Assembly: GCA_001298555.1 (NCBI GenBank) | Contig: LJCW01000327.1 | Span: 1 to 64,000, forward strand | Reading direction: 5' to 3' | Source of the DNA: Actinobacteria bacterium OV450 | GTDB taxonomy: Bacteria > Actinomycetota > Actinomycetes > Streptomycetales > Streptomycetaceae | Length of the DNA stretch: 64,000 bases | Shown: positions 33,081 to 42,600 of the stretch, piece by piece | How the letters are laid out: each line of letters opens with the position of its first letter | How positions within the stretch are numbered: the stretch's first letter is position 1 | Program-made: the position numbers and the translations under genes | The notes under the pieces: model-generated | What the model was told of the DNA's origin: nothing | What the model saw: only the letters and a program-made list of their open reading frames with translations | Database searches by the model: none

Positions 33081-34511
33081 ATGCGCAAGCAGGGAACGAG
33101 CCGTACGACGGACCGTAGTCACGGGAAGGACCGCAGAAGGAGCCGCGGCGCCGCCTGGGCGGCCCTGGCGGCCGCGGGCGCGCTGGCGCTGAGCGGATGC
33201 GGGAGCGGCGGTGACAAGAAGGACGGTCCGCCGCAGGGCGACGGGGCGACGGCCGGGCAGCGGGTGGAATTACCGAAGCTGACCGGTGAGAAGCTGGAGG
33301 TCGCGGCGGTCTGGACGGGTCCGGAGCAGGCGAACTTCGAGAAGGTCCTGAAGGAGTTCGAGAAGCGGACGGGTGCGACGGTCACGTTCGTCCCGGCGCA
33401 GGACCCGATCGTCACCTTCCTCGGTACGAAGATCGCGGGCGGTCAGCCCCCGGACGTGGCGCTGCTGCCGCAGGTCGGCGCGCTGGTCTCGGCGGTGCAT
33501 AACAAGTGGGTGCAGCCGGTCGGCCCGGAGGCGCGGGCGCAGCTCGACAAGAACTACTCGGACGGCTGGAAGAAGCTGGGCGCTGTCGACGGCACCCAGT
33601 ACGGGGTGTACTACAAGGCCGCCAACAAGTCGCTGGTCTGGTACAACGCGAAGGCCTTCGAGGCGGCGGGCGTGCAGCCCCCGAAGACGTGGAAGGAGCT
33701 GCTGACCGCGGCCGACACCCTCTCGGCGTCCGGTACGCCGGCCGTGTCGGTGGCCGGCGCGGACGGCTGGACCCTGACGGACTGGTTCGAGAACGTGTAC
33801 CTCTCGCAGGCGGGCCCGCAGAAGTACGACCAGTTGTCCAAGCACCAGATCAAGTGGACGGACGACAGCGTCAAGCAGGCGCTGACCACGCTCGGGGAGC
33901 TGTTCGGCCGCAAGGACTTCCTGGCGGGCGGCCCGAGCGGGGCGCTGGCCACCGAGTTCCCGAAGTCGGTGACGCAGACCTTCACCGGGGGCGACCGGCC
34001 GGCGGCCGCGATGGTCTACGAGGGTGACTTCGTGGCGGTGAACATCGGGCAGACCGAGGCGAAGGTGGGCGAGGACGCGCTCGTGTTCCCGTTCCCGGCG
34101 GTCGGCGCCAAGGCGCCCGTGGTCTCGGGCGGCGACGTGGCGGTCGCGCTGAAGCCGTCGAAGGGCGCGCAGGCGCTGCTGACGTTCCTGGCCTCCCCGG
34201 ACGCGGCGGAGATCCAGGCCCGTGAGGGCGGGTTCGTCTCCCCGAACAAGTCGGTGGACCCGAAGGCCTATCCGAACGACATCCAGCGGGGCATCGCCAA
34301 GGCGCTGATCGCGGCGGGCGACGACTTCCGCTTCGACATGTCGGACCAGGCCCCGGCGGCGTTCGGCGGGACGCCGGGGGCCGGCGAGTGGAAGGCACTC
34401 CAGGACTTCCTGGCGAACCCGTCGGACGTGGCGGGCACCCAGGCCAGGCTGGAGGCGGACGCGGCCAAGGCATGGGGGGCCCTCCCAGCGGCGACCGGGG
34501 CAGGGAACTGA
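33081..34511 (+). CDS. Extracellular sugar-binding lipoprotein of an ABC importer
   Basis: A 476-residue solute-binding protein. A basic N-terminus (KDRRRSRGAAW) is followed by a hydrophobic stretch and lipobox LALSGC with C40. The mature part is a family-1 (maltose-type) binding fold: AVWTGPEQANFEKVLKEFEKRTGATV, GGQPPDVALLPQVG, YGVYYKAANKSLVWYNAKAF and QPPKTWKELLTAAD, read in parts. It delivers a sugar or oligosaccharide to the two downstream permeases. The ATG at 33081 starts after GGGGGCAG. It heads a three-gene operon with 4-base spacing to the next gene. The substrate is unknown. Confidence 0.92.
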   Translation: MRKQGTSRTTDRSHGKDRRRSRGAAWAALAAAGALALSGCGSGGDKKDGPPQGDGATAGQRVELPKLTGEKLEVAAVWTGPEQANFEKVLKEFEKRTGATVTFVPAQDPIVTFLGTKIAGGQPPDVALLPQVGALVSAVHNKWVQPVGPEARAQLDKNYSDGWKKLGAVDGTQYGVYYKAANKSLVWYNAKAFEAAGVQPPKTWKELLTAADTLSASGTPAVSVAGADGWTLTDWFENVYLSQAGPQKYDQLSKHQIKWTDDSVKQALTTLGELFGRKDFLAGGPSGALATEFPKSVTQTFTGGDRPAAAMVYEGDFVAVNIGQTEAKVGEDALVFPFPAVGAKAPVVSGGDVAVALKPSKGAQALLTFLASPDAAEIQAREGGFVSPNKSVDPKAYPNDIQRGIAKALIAAGDDFRFDMSDQAPAAFGGTPGAGEWKALQDFLANPSDVAGTQARLEADAAKAWGALPAATGAGN

Positions 34512-34515
34512 TCCC

Positions 34516-35841
34516 GTGGCGCCGGCCCCTTCGGCAGCGCGGTCCGCGGAGGCCCGGCGCCGCCGCCTCGTCGCGGCGGCGTTCCTCCTGCCCGCCCTGG
34601 TGCTGCTCGGTGCGCTCGTCGTCCATCCGATCGGCTACTCGGTCTACCGCAGCTTCTTCGACCGCTCCGGCGACACCTTCGTGGGCGGCGGCAACTACGG
34701 CGAGATCCTGCACGACGACACGATCCGCACGGCCCTGAAGAACACGGCGCTGTGGGTGGTGCTGGCGCCGACCACGGCCACCGCCCTCGGCCTGGTCTTC
34801 GCGGTGCTCACCGAACGGGTGCGCTGGGGCACGGCGTTCAAACTGCTGGTGTTCATGCCGATGGCGATCTCGATGCTGGCGGCGGGCATCATCTTCCGGC
34901 TCGTGTACGACCACGACCCCGACCGGGGCGTCGCGAACGCGGTCTGGGTCGGGGTGCACGACACCTTCGCGCAGTCCTCGGCGTTCCCCAAGGCGCGGCC
35001 GGGCCGTGACTCCCCGCTGGTCCCCGCCGCGGGGGCCGACGCGGGCGGCTTCACGACCCGCGATCCCGTACGGGCGGGCGTGCCGGTGCTGCTCCCGCTG
35101 GTCGGCGTGGCCCCCGGGGCCCTGCCCGAGGGGGCCCGTACGGCCAGGGCCGCGCCCGCCGACCCCGGCAAGGTCACGGGGACGGCCTGGCAGGACTTCA
35201 CCCGGGGCGGCGGCGGCCGGACGAACACGGTCGACGCGACCGAGCCGGGCCTGGCGGGCATCCGGGTCGAGGCGGTCAAGGACGGCAGGGTCGTCGACTC
35301 GGCGACGGCCCGCGCCGACGGCACGTTCACCCTGTCGGCGAAGGCCGACGGGGCGCTGCTGCGGCTGCCCGCGTCGAACTTCCGGGAGGCGTACGCGGGC
35401 GTCGAGTGGCTCGGCCCGGCGCTGGTGACCCCGGCGGTGATCGGGGCGTACGTGTGGATGTGGGCCGGGTTCGCGATGGTGCTGATCGGGGCCGGGCTGG
35501 CCGCCGTACCGCGGGAGCTGCTGGAGGCCGCGCGGGTGGACGGGGCGAACGAGTGGCAGGTGTTCCGCCGGGTCACGGTGCCGCTGCTGGCGCCCGTGCT
35601 GGCGGTGGTCCTCGTGACCCTGGTCATCAACGTGATGAAGATCTTCGACCTGGTGTTCGTGATCGCGCCGGGCTCGGTGCAGGACGACGCGAACGTCCTG
35701 GCCCTCCAGCTCTACCGCACCTCGTTCGGCACCGACGCCGATCCGGGGCTGGGCAGCGCGATCGCGGTGCTGCTGCTGGCGCTGGTGGTGCCGGTCATGC
35801 TCTACAACATCCGCAGGCTGCGGAAGGAGGGGCTGCGATGA
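34516..35841 (+). CDS. Sugar ABC importer permease with large extracellular insert
   Basis: A 441-residue MalF-type permease. The first membrane segments are at about 16-40 and 75-125, including MPMAISMLAAGIIFRL. A soluble insert of about 150 residues (about 150-295) follows. It contains an Ig-like/Cna-B-like strand set (GLAGIRVEAVKDGRVVDSA, TFTLSAKADGALLRLPASNF). The membrane core then resumes, with the EAA loop ELLEAARVDGANEWQVFRRV. The insert corresponds in place to the P2 loop of MalF. It starts with GTG 34516 and its stop overlaps the next ATG. Confidence 0.9.
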   Translation: MAPAPSAARSAEARRRRLVAAAFLLPALVLLGALVVHPIGYSVYRSFFDRSGDTFVGGGNYGEILHDDTIRTALKNTALWVVLAPTTATALGLVFAVLTERVRWGTAFKLLVFMPMAISMLAAGIIFRLVYDHDPDRGVANAVWVGVHDTFAQSSAFPKARPGRDSPLVPAAGADAGGFTTRDPVRAGVPVLLPLVGVAPGALPEGARTARAAPADPGKVTGTAWQDFTRGGGGRTNTVDATEPGLAGIRVEAVKDGRVVDSATARADGTFTLSAKADGALLRLPASNFREAYAGVEWLGPALVTPAVIGAYVWMWAGFAMVLIGAGLAAVPRELLEAARVDGANEWQVFRRVTVPLLAPVLAVVLVTLVINVMKIFDLVFVIAPGSVQDDANVLALQLYRTSFGTDADPGLGSAIAVLLLALVVPVMLYNIRRLRKEGLR

Positions 35842-36677
35842 ACCGGCTCGCGGCCGGGGCCGGGGCCGGGGCCGTCCGCGTGTTCCTGGTCCTGGCCGCG
35901 CTGTTCTGGCTGGTGCCCACCCTCGGACTGCTGATCTCCTCCTTCCTGTCCCCCAACGACCTGAACAAGGGCGGCTGGTGGCAGGCGCTGACGGCGCCGG
36001 CACGGCTGACGACCGAGAACTACGCGCATCTGCTCGCCGACGACACCATCACGAGTGCGCTGCTCAGCACGGTGGCCATCACCCTCCCGGCGACGCTGCT
36101 CGTGGTCGCGCTGGGATCGCTGGCCGGATACGCCTTCGCCTGGCTGGAGTTCCCGGGCCGGGACTGGCTGTTCCTGGTCGTGGTGGGGCTGCTGGTCGTC
36201 CCCGTGCAGGTGGCGCTGATCCCGGTCTCGGAACTGTTCGGCGCCGTCGGGCTGTTCGAGACCACCGCCGGGGTGGTCCTGTTCCACACCGCGTTCGGGC
36301 TGCCGTTCGCCATCTTCCTGCTGCGCAACTTCTTCGCGCAGATCCCGCGCGAGCTGCTGGAGGCGGCCCGCCTCGACGGCGCGGGCGAACTGCGGCTGTT
36401 CGCCCGGGTGGTGCTGCCGCTGGGCGGGCCCGCGATCGCCTCGCTGGCCATCTTCCAGTTCCTGTGGGTGTGGAACGACATGCTGGTCGCGCTGGTGTTC
36501 GCGGACTCGGCGCACCCGCCGATCACGGTCGCGCTCCAGCAGCAGGTACGGCAGTTCGGCAACAACATCGACGTGCTGGCGCCCGGCGCGTTCCTGTCGA
36601 TGGTGGTGCCGCTCGTGGTGTTCTTCGCCTTCCAGCGGCAGTTCGTCTCGGGGGTGATGGCGGGAGCGGTCAAGTAG
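35838..36677 (+). CDS. Sugar ABC importer permease, MalG type
   Basis: A 279-residue permease with six membrane segments and EAA loop ELLEAARLDGAGELRLFARVVLPL. The ATGA overlap with the upstream permease at 35838-35841 shows coupling. No ATP-binding subunit is encoded nearby, so the transporter probably uses a shared multi-operon ATPase such as an MsiK type, as is common in Streptomyces. It may form the membrane channel as a heterodimer with the larger permease. Confidence 0.92.
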   Translation: MNRLAAGAGAGAVRVFLVLAALFWLVPTLGLLISSFLSPNDLNKGGWWQALTAPARLTTENYAHLLADDTITSALLSTVAITLPATLLVVALGSLAGYAFAWLEFPGRDWLFLVVVGLLVVPVQVALIPVSELFGAVGLFETTAGVVLFHTAFGLPFAIFLLRNFFAQIPRELLEAARLDGAGELRLFARVVLPLGGPAIASLAIFQFLWVWNDMLVALVFADSAHPPITVALQQQVRQFGNNIDVLAPGAFLSMVVPLVVFFAFQRQFVSGVMAGAVK

Positions 36678-36704
36678 GACGGGCCGGCCGACGTGCGGCG
36701 TTGA

Positions 36705-36960
36705 CGCAGCGCTGGTCTGCTGCGCAGTGCGGACCAGTGGGACTACCTGCTGTCGGCGAACCGGCACTCCACCCTGGTGTGGGAGAGGGCGAGTTCCGGG
36801 CGCGGTTCTGCTCGTGCGACGACGGCCACGCGGCCGAGCGGGTCGTGCGGCACGTCTTCCTGGGGCAGCCGGGCGCGGTCCCGCCGGTCGTCCCGCCGGC
36901 GGACCGCCGACCGCCGCCGGCGGCCGCCTCCGGGGTCCCGCAGCCCGCCCAGGTGTCCGT
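36705..36960 (+). pseudogene. Decayed gene fragment broken by a frameshift
   Basis: One frame (from the TGA at 36702-36704) reads LLRSADQWDYLLSANRH and STLVWE up to 36785. Another frame then continues EGEFRARFCSCDDGHAAERV and VRHVFLGQ. Removing a GA pair at about 36783-36784, within TGTGGGAGAGGGC, joins them into one protein-like sequence. There is no start codon or ribosome binding site upstream and no conserved end. I do not recognise the family. It lies between the permease operon and a convergent TetR gene. Confidence 0.4.
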
Positions 36961-36989
36961 GAGCGCGCCGGGCCTCCGGCCGCAGGCCG

Positions 36990-37640
36990 TCAGGAGCCGG
37001 GGGACGTCGCCTTCAGCCCGGCGACCACCGAGCGGGCCAGGTCGTCCAGGTACCGTCCCGGAACGGCGTCGCGCGCCACCACCTGGCGCCAGTAGAGGGG
37101 GCCGATCGCCAGGTCCAGGGCCCGGCCCGGATCGGTCCCCGGCGCCAGTTCGCCGCGTGCCACGGCCTCCGACACGATCCCCTCGGCCATCCGCCGCTCC
37201 CCGTCCAGCAGGGCCCCGCGCACGGCGTCCGCGATCTCCGGGTTGCGGGCCGCCTCGACCAGCAGGTCCGGGATGACCGCCGAGGCGACCGGGTGCCGCA
37301 GTACGTGGGACAGCACTTCGAGCAGCGCCCGTACGTCCCCGTACAGCGAGCCCGTCGCCGGCACGGGCAGGCCGTCCACCGCGAAGGCGCCCACCAGGTC
37401 CAGCACCAGGTGCAGCTTCGACTTCCAGCGCCGGTAAACGGCTGTCTTCCCGACGCCCGCGCGGCGCGCGATCCCCTCGATGGACATCCGCGAGAACCCG
37501 ACCGCGGCCAGTTCCTCGACCACCGCGGCCCGGATCGCCTCGGTCACGTCCTCGCGCAGGACGGCGGCCCCGGCGGGGGCGCGGGGGCCGGAGGCGGGGG
37601 CGGGTGCGGATGCGGGGGCGTCGGCCGGGTCCGTGGTCAT
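36990..37640 (-). CDS. TetR-family transcriptional regulator
   Basis: A 216-residue TetR protein after a Pro/Ala-rich tail of about 30 residues. The HTH is about 35-80 (AIRAAVVEELAAVGFSRMSIEGIARRAGVGKTAVYRRWKSK, read in parts) with a C-terminal TetR_C-type ligand domain. The ATG at 37640 has no ribosome binding site, but TATGCT lies six bases upstream on the coding strand, so the mRNA is probably leaderless. It is divergent from tagG, with two operator-like repeats between, so it likely controls tagGH and itself. The ligand is unknown. Confidence 0.9.
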   Translation of the reverse strand: MTTDPADAPASAPAPASGPRAPAGAAVLREDVTEAIRAAVVEELAAVGFSRMSIEGIARRAGVGKTAVYRRWKSKLHLVLDLVGAFAVDGLPVPATGSLYGDVRALLEVLSHVLRHPVASAVIPDLLVEAARNPEIADAVRGALLDGERRMAEGIVSEAVARGELAPGTDPGRALDLAIGPLYWRQVVARDAVPGRYLDDLARSVVAGLKATSPGS

Positions 37641-37677
37641 GCACCGAGCATAACCGCGCACGCCGCCACCCCTTCGT

Positions 37678-37751
37678 CACGACGATACGGTTGCGTTCCG
37701 TCGTGGCACGTCCTAGTCTCGCCGTAGCGACGATACGGACCCGTCCCGACG
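37678..37751. promoter_or_regulatory. Two operator-like repeats between the TetR gene and tagG
   Basis: Site 1 (37678-37705) is an interrupted palindrome, CACGACG..AC.......GT..CGTCGTG. Site 2 (37728-37751) repeats the left half CGACGATACGG with a shorter CCGT...CGACG partner. CGACGATACGG is shared exactly at 37680-37690 and 37728-37738. Sites of this form suit a TetR dimer pair. Confidence 0.5.
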
Positions 37752-37789
37752 ACGCGCCGACGCCTCCACCCCGTCGAAAGCGACCCCCC

Positions 37790-38692
37790 GTGACCACCAC
37801 AGCGCCAGCCGCGCCCCCCTCGTCCGCCGCGCTCGAAGCGCTGGCGGCCGCCCACGGCCTGACCGTCAGCGGCGCCCGCCCCTCGCTCCCGAGCTACGTG
37901 CGCCAGCTCTGGGGCCGCCGCCACTTCGTGACCGCGTACGCCACCGCCCGGATGCACGCCACGTACAGCACGGCCAAGCTCGGCCAGGTCTGGCACCTGG
38001 TGACGCCGCTGCTCAACGCGGCCGTCTACTACTTCATCTTCGGCGTCGTCATGAACGCCAGCCACGACGTGCCGGACTACATCCCCTTCCTGATCACCGG
38101 CGTGTTCGTCTGGGACTTCATCGGCAGCTCCATCAACGCCTCCACCCGCGCCGTCCACGGCAACCTCGGCCTGGTCCGCGCCCTGCACTTCCCCCGTGCC
38201 AGCCTGCCGCTGTCGACCGTCGTCCAGCTCTTCCAGCAGCTGCTGGTCACCATGGGCGCGCTCGTCCTGCTGCTGTTCGCCTGCGGCCAGACGCCGACCC
38301 TGAAGTGGCTGCTGGCCGCCCCCGCGCTGGCCCTGATGGCCGTCTTCTGCGCCGGCGTCGCCATGGTCATGGCCCGCCTCGGCAGCAAGAGCCCGGACAT
38401 CAGCCAGCTGATGCCGTTCATCCTGCGCACCTGGATGTACTCCTCCGGCGTCATGTGGTCCATCGACCAGATGCTCAAGAAGGACCATCTCGCGCACTGG
38501 GTCACCGTCGTGCTCAAGACCAACCCGGCGGCCGTCTACATCGACCTGATGCGCTACGCGCTGATCGACAGCTTCGACCCGCACGCGCTCCCGCACCACG
38601 TGTGGGCGATCGCCGTCGGCTGGGCCCTGCTCGCGGGCGTCGGCGGATTCATCTACTTCTGGAAGGCTGAGGAGGAGTACGGCCGTGGCTGA
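37790..38692 (+). CDS. tagG: ABC-2 type polysaccharide/teichoic-acid exporter permease (TagG-like)
   Basis: A 300-residue ABC-2 permease. A soluble N-terminus leads to ATARMHATYSTAKLGQVWHLVTPLLNAAVYYFIFG, read in parts, the conserved cytoplasmic/first-segment pattern of TagG and O-antigen exporters. About six membrane segments follow, ending in GWALLAGVGGFIYFW. With TagH it should export a wall glycopolymer or lipid-linked teichoic-type polymer; which polymer is unknown. The GTG at 37790 has only a weak ribosome binding site. It overlaps tagH by 8 bases. Confidence 0.9.
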   Translation: MTTTAPAAPPSSAALEALAAAHGLTVSGARPSLPSYVRQLWGRRHFVTAYATARMHATYSTAKLGQVWHLVTPLLNAAVYYFIFGVVMNASHDVPDYIPFLITGVFVWDFIGSSINASTRAVHGNLGLVRALHFPRASLPLSTVVQLFQQLLVTMGALVLLLFACGQTPTLKWLLAAPALALMAVFCAGVAMVMARLGSKSPDISQLMPFILRTWMYSSGVMWSIDQMLKKDHLAHWVTVVLKTNPAAVYIDLMRYALIDSFDPHALPHHVWAIAVGWALLAGVGGFIYFWKAEEEYGRG

Positions 38693-39536
38693 CACCGCAA
38701 CCGCACACGCCGCCGGACCGGCATCGGCGCCCGCGTCCGCGCCGGCAGGCGCACCGGCCTCGCCGGTCCCCGACACCCGCGTCCCCACCGTCATCGCCGA
38801 CGGGGTCCACGTCGTCTACAAGGTGCACGGCTCGGGTGCCCGCAAGGGTGGCGCCACCGCCGCCCTCAGCCGGATCTTCTCCCGGGGGCCCGTCCCCGGC
38901 ATGCGCGAGGTGCACGCCGTCAAGGGCGTCACCTTCGTCGCCCACAAGGGCGAGGCGATCGGCCTGATCGGCTCCAACGGCTCCGGCAAGTCCACCCTGC
39001 TGGCCGCGATCGCCGGCCTCCAGCCCGTGGCCCGCGGCAGGATCTACTCCCAGGGCCAGCCCTCGCTCCTCGGCGTGAACGCGGCCCTGATGAACGACCT
39101 CACCGGGGAGCGCAACGTCGTCCTGGGCGGCCTCGCGATGGGCATGTCCAGGCAGCAGATCCGCGAGCGCTACCAGGGCATCGTCGACTTCTCCGGCATC
39201 AACGAGAAGGGCGACTTCATCTCCCTGCCCATGCGGACGTACTCCTCCGGCATGGGGGCCCGGCTGCGCTTCTCCATCGCCGCCGCCAAGGACCACGACG
39301 TGCTCATGATCGATGAGGCCCTCGCCACCGGCGACGCCGCCTTCCAGCGCCGCAGCCAGGCCCGCATCGAGGAACTGCGCGAGCAGGCCGGCACCGTCTT
39401 CCTCGTCAGCCACAGCATCGGCACGGTCCGCGAGACCTGCGACCGGGCGATCTGGCTGGAGGCCGGCGTCCTGCGCATGGACGGCCCCTCCGCCGAGGTC
39501 TGCGACGCGTACGAGAGGTTCACCTCGGGCCGCTGA
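38685..39536 (+). CDS. tagH: ABC-2 type polysaccharide exporter ATPase (TagH-like)
   Basis: A 283-residue ATPase with Walker A GSNGSGKST (about residues 102-110), signature RTYSSGMGARLRFS, Walker B VLMIDEALATGD and H-loop LVSHS. The VHVVYKVHG start and the MREVHAVKGVTFVAHKGE strand are typical of the TagH/Wzt branch. It lacks the carbohydrate-binding C-terminal domain of Wzt-type exporters. The GTG start at 38685 lies within tagG. A strong terminator follows. No tagF-like synthase gene is in the window. Confidence 0.91.
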   Translation: MADTATAHAAGPASAPASAPAGAPASPVPDTRVPTVIADGVHVVYKVHGSGARKGGATAALSRIFSRGPVPGMREVHAVKGVTFVAHKGEAIGLIGSNGSGKSTLLAAIAGLQPVARGRIYSQGQPSLLGVNAALMNDLTGERNVVLGGLAMGMSRQQIRERYQGIVDFSGINEKGDFISLPMRTYSSGMGARLRFSIAAAKDHDVLMIDEALATGDAAFQRRSQARIEELREQAGTVFLVSHSIGTVRETCDRAIWLEAGVLRMDGPSAEVCDAYERFTSGR

Positions 39537-39559
39537 CGAGGGGCGCGCACACGGGGAAA

Positions 39560-39595
39560 GGGCGGGCCCGGGACCATCAGGTCCCGGGCCCGCCC
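39560..39595. terminator. Bidirectional terminator between tagH and gdh
   Basis: Perfect 15-bp stem GGGCGGGCCCGGGAC around a 6-base loop between convergent genes, 22 bases from the gdh stop. Confidence 0.85.
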
Positions 39596-39617
39596 TTGCG
39601 TCAACGCCCCGCAGGGA

Positions 39618-42600
39618 CTAGCCGTGCGTGCGCAGCAGCGACCGCATCGTCCGCATCGCGACGGACAGGTTCGCCAGGTCGAAGTCGTCCGAACCGCGGA
39701 TCTCGTCCAGGGTCGTCCGGGCCCGGCTGATGATCGCCGCGTTCTTCTCCTCCCACGCCTTGAAGCGGTCCTCGGGAGTCGAGTCGCCGTTGCCCACCGC
39801 CAGCACGTCGGCGGTCAGCGCGGCGTGCGCCGCGAACAGGTCCTCGCGGATGGAGGCGCGGGCCATGGACTGCCAGCGGTCGGACCGCGGCAGCTCGATG
39901 ATCCGGTCCATCAGCTGGGTGATGTCCAGGCGGTCGGCGAGGTCGTAGTACACCTCGGCGACACCCAGCGGGTCGACGCCCGTGCGGTCCGAGATCGCGA
40001 CGATGTCCAGCGTCGGGAAGGCCGAGGAGAACCCGGCGACCTTGGCCGCCAGCTCCTCGGGCACGCCCTCGCCGGTCAGCTCGTCCACGATCGACTGGTA
40101 CCAGTCGAGGTCGGCGCCGCGCACCAGCTTGGGCAGCTCGGCCCAGACCTCGCTGACCCGGTCGGCGAACAGCTCGATGGTCTCGGTGATCTGGAGCGGC
40201 TGCGGCCGGTTGTTCAGCAGCCAGCGGGTGCCGCGCTCGACCAGGCGCCGCGAGTGCAGCCGCACCCGGGTCTGGACGTCGGCCGCGACCTTGTTGTCCA
40301 GCGCCTCGACCGCGTCCCAGACCTCGGCCATGCCGAAGATCTCGCGGGCCGAGAGCTGCGCCCGGACGATCTCCTCCGTGGAGGCCCCGGTCTCCTCGCG
40401 CAGCCGGTGCAGGAAGGTCGAACCACCGGTGTTGACCGTGTCGTTGACGAGCAGCGTCGTGATGATCTCGCGGCGCAGCGCGTGTCCGTCGATCTGCTCC
40501 GGGAACTTCTCGCGCAGGGCGGCCGGGAAGTACGCGTGCAGCAGGCGGCGCAGGTACGGGTCGTCCGGGAGCTCGGTGGCGATGAGCTCGTCCGCCACCG
40601 TGATCTTGGTGTAGGCGAACAGGACGGCCAGCTCCGGCTGGGTCAGGCCCTTGCCGGCGCTCAGCAGTTCACGGATCTGCCGGTCGGTGGGCAGGAACTC
40701 GATGCCCCGGTCCAGCCGTCCGGCGGCCTCCAGACGGCGCATGAAGCGCTGCTGGGCGTGGAGCAGGCTGGGCGCCTGGGCGGTTCCGTTGGCCAGGGCG
40801 GTGTTCTGCGCGTAGTTGTTGCGCAGCACCAGGTGCCCGACCTCGTCGGTCATCTCCGCCAGCAGCTTGTTGCGCTGCTTGACGGTCATGTCCCCGTCGG
40901 CGACGACCGCGTTGAGCAGGATCTTGATGTTCACCTCGTGGTCGGAGGTGTCCACGCCCGCGCTGTTGTCGATGGCGTCGGTGTTGACCTTGCCGCCCTC
41001 GCCGCCGGCGCCGATCCGGGCGAACTCGATGCGGCCGAGCTGGGTCAGACCCAGGTTGCCGCCCTCGCCGATGACCTTGGCCCGGACGTCCCCGCCGTTG
41101 ACGCGGATGGCGTCGTTGGCCTTGTCGCCGACGTCGGTGTGCGTCTCGGTCCCGGCCTTGACGTACGTACCGATGCCGCCGTTCCACAGCAGGTCCACGG
41201 GGGCCTGGAGGATGGCCTGCATCAGGTCGGCCGGCGTCATCTTGGTGACGCCCGCCTCGATGCCGAGGGCCGCGCGCATCTGCGCGTTGACCGGGATGGC
41301 CTTCGCGGTGCGCGGGTGGACGCCGCCGCCCGCCGACAGCAGCGCGGGGTCGTAGTCGGCCCACGAGGAGCGCGGCAGCTCGAACAGGCGCCGGCGCTCG
41401 GCGTACGAGGTCGCCGCGTCCGGGGTCGGGTCGATGAAGATGTGCCGGTGGTCGAACGCGGCGACCAGGCGGATGTGCTCGGAGAGCAGCATGCCGTTGC
41501 CGAACACGTCGCCGGACATGTCGCCGACGCCGACGACCGTGAAGTCCTCGGTCTGGGTGTCGTGGCCCAGCTCGCGGAAGTGCCGCTTGACGGACTCCCA
41601 GGCGCCGCGGGCGGTGATGCCCATGCCCTTGTGGTCGTAGCCGGCCGAGCCGCCCGACGCGAACGCGTCGCCCAGCCAGAAGCCGTACGCCTCGGCGACG
41701 CCGTTGGCGATGTCCGAGAAGGTCGCGGTGCCCTTGTCGGCGGCCACGACGAGGTAGGTGTCGTCCTCGTCGTGACGGACCACGCCGTTCGGCGGCACGA
41801 CCGCGCCGCCGACCATGTTGTCGGTGATGTCGAGCAGCGCCGAGATGAAGATCTTGTAGGAGGCGATGCCCTCGGCCAGCCACGCGTCGCGGTCCACCGA
41901 CGGGTCCGGCAGGTTCTTGGCGACGAAGCCGCCCTTGGCGCCGACCGGCACGATGACGGTGTTCTTGACCATCTGCGCCTTGACCAGGCCGAGGATCTCC
42001 GTACGGAAGTCCTCGCGGCGGTCGGACCAGCGCAGACCGCCTCGGGCGACCTTGCCGAAGCGCAGGTGGACGCCCTCGACGCGCGGGGAGTACACCCAGA
42101 TCTCGTACGCCGGGCGCGGCGCCGGGAGTTCGGGGATGGCCTGCGGGTCGAACTTCATCGACACGTACGCGTGCTGCTCGCCCGCGTCGTTGAGCTGGAA
42201 GAAGTTGGTGCGCAGGGTCGCCTTGATCAGCGTCAGGAAGGACCGCAGGATCCGGTCCTCGTCGAGCGAGGCGACCTGGTCCAGGGCCCCGTCCAGCTCC
42301 TCCAGCATGGCGTCGATGAGCTCGGTGCCGGCGGACTGGCGGCCGGGCGACATCCGGGCCTCGAAGAGCGAGACCAGCAGCCGGGTGGTGTGGACGTTGT
42401 TGCGGAGGGTGTCCTCCATGTAGTCCTGGCTGAAGTTCACGCCGGCCTGGCGCAGGTACTTCGCGTAGGCGCGCAGCACCACGGCCTGGCGCCAGGTCAG
42501 CCCGGCGCTGAGCACCAGGGTGTTGAAGTTGTCGTTCTCGGCGTCGCCCTGCCAGACCGCGGCGAAGGCCTCCTGGAAGCGCTCGCGGGCGTCGTCGCCG

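Noticed and set aside
36670..37800. A 376-residue minus-strand frame covering the TetR gene
   Set aside because: It is an out-of-phase shadow of the TetR gene, which has a clear HTH and fold.
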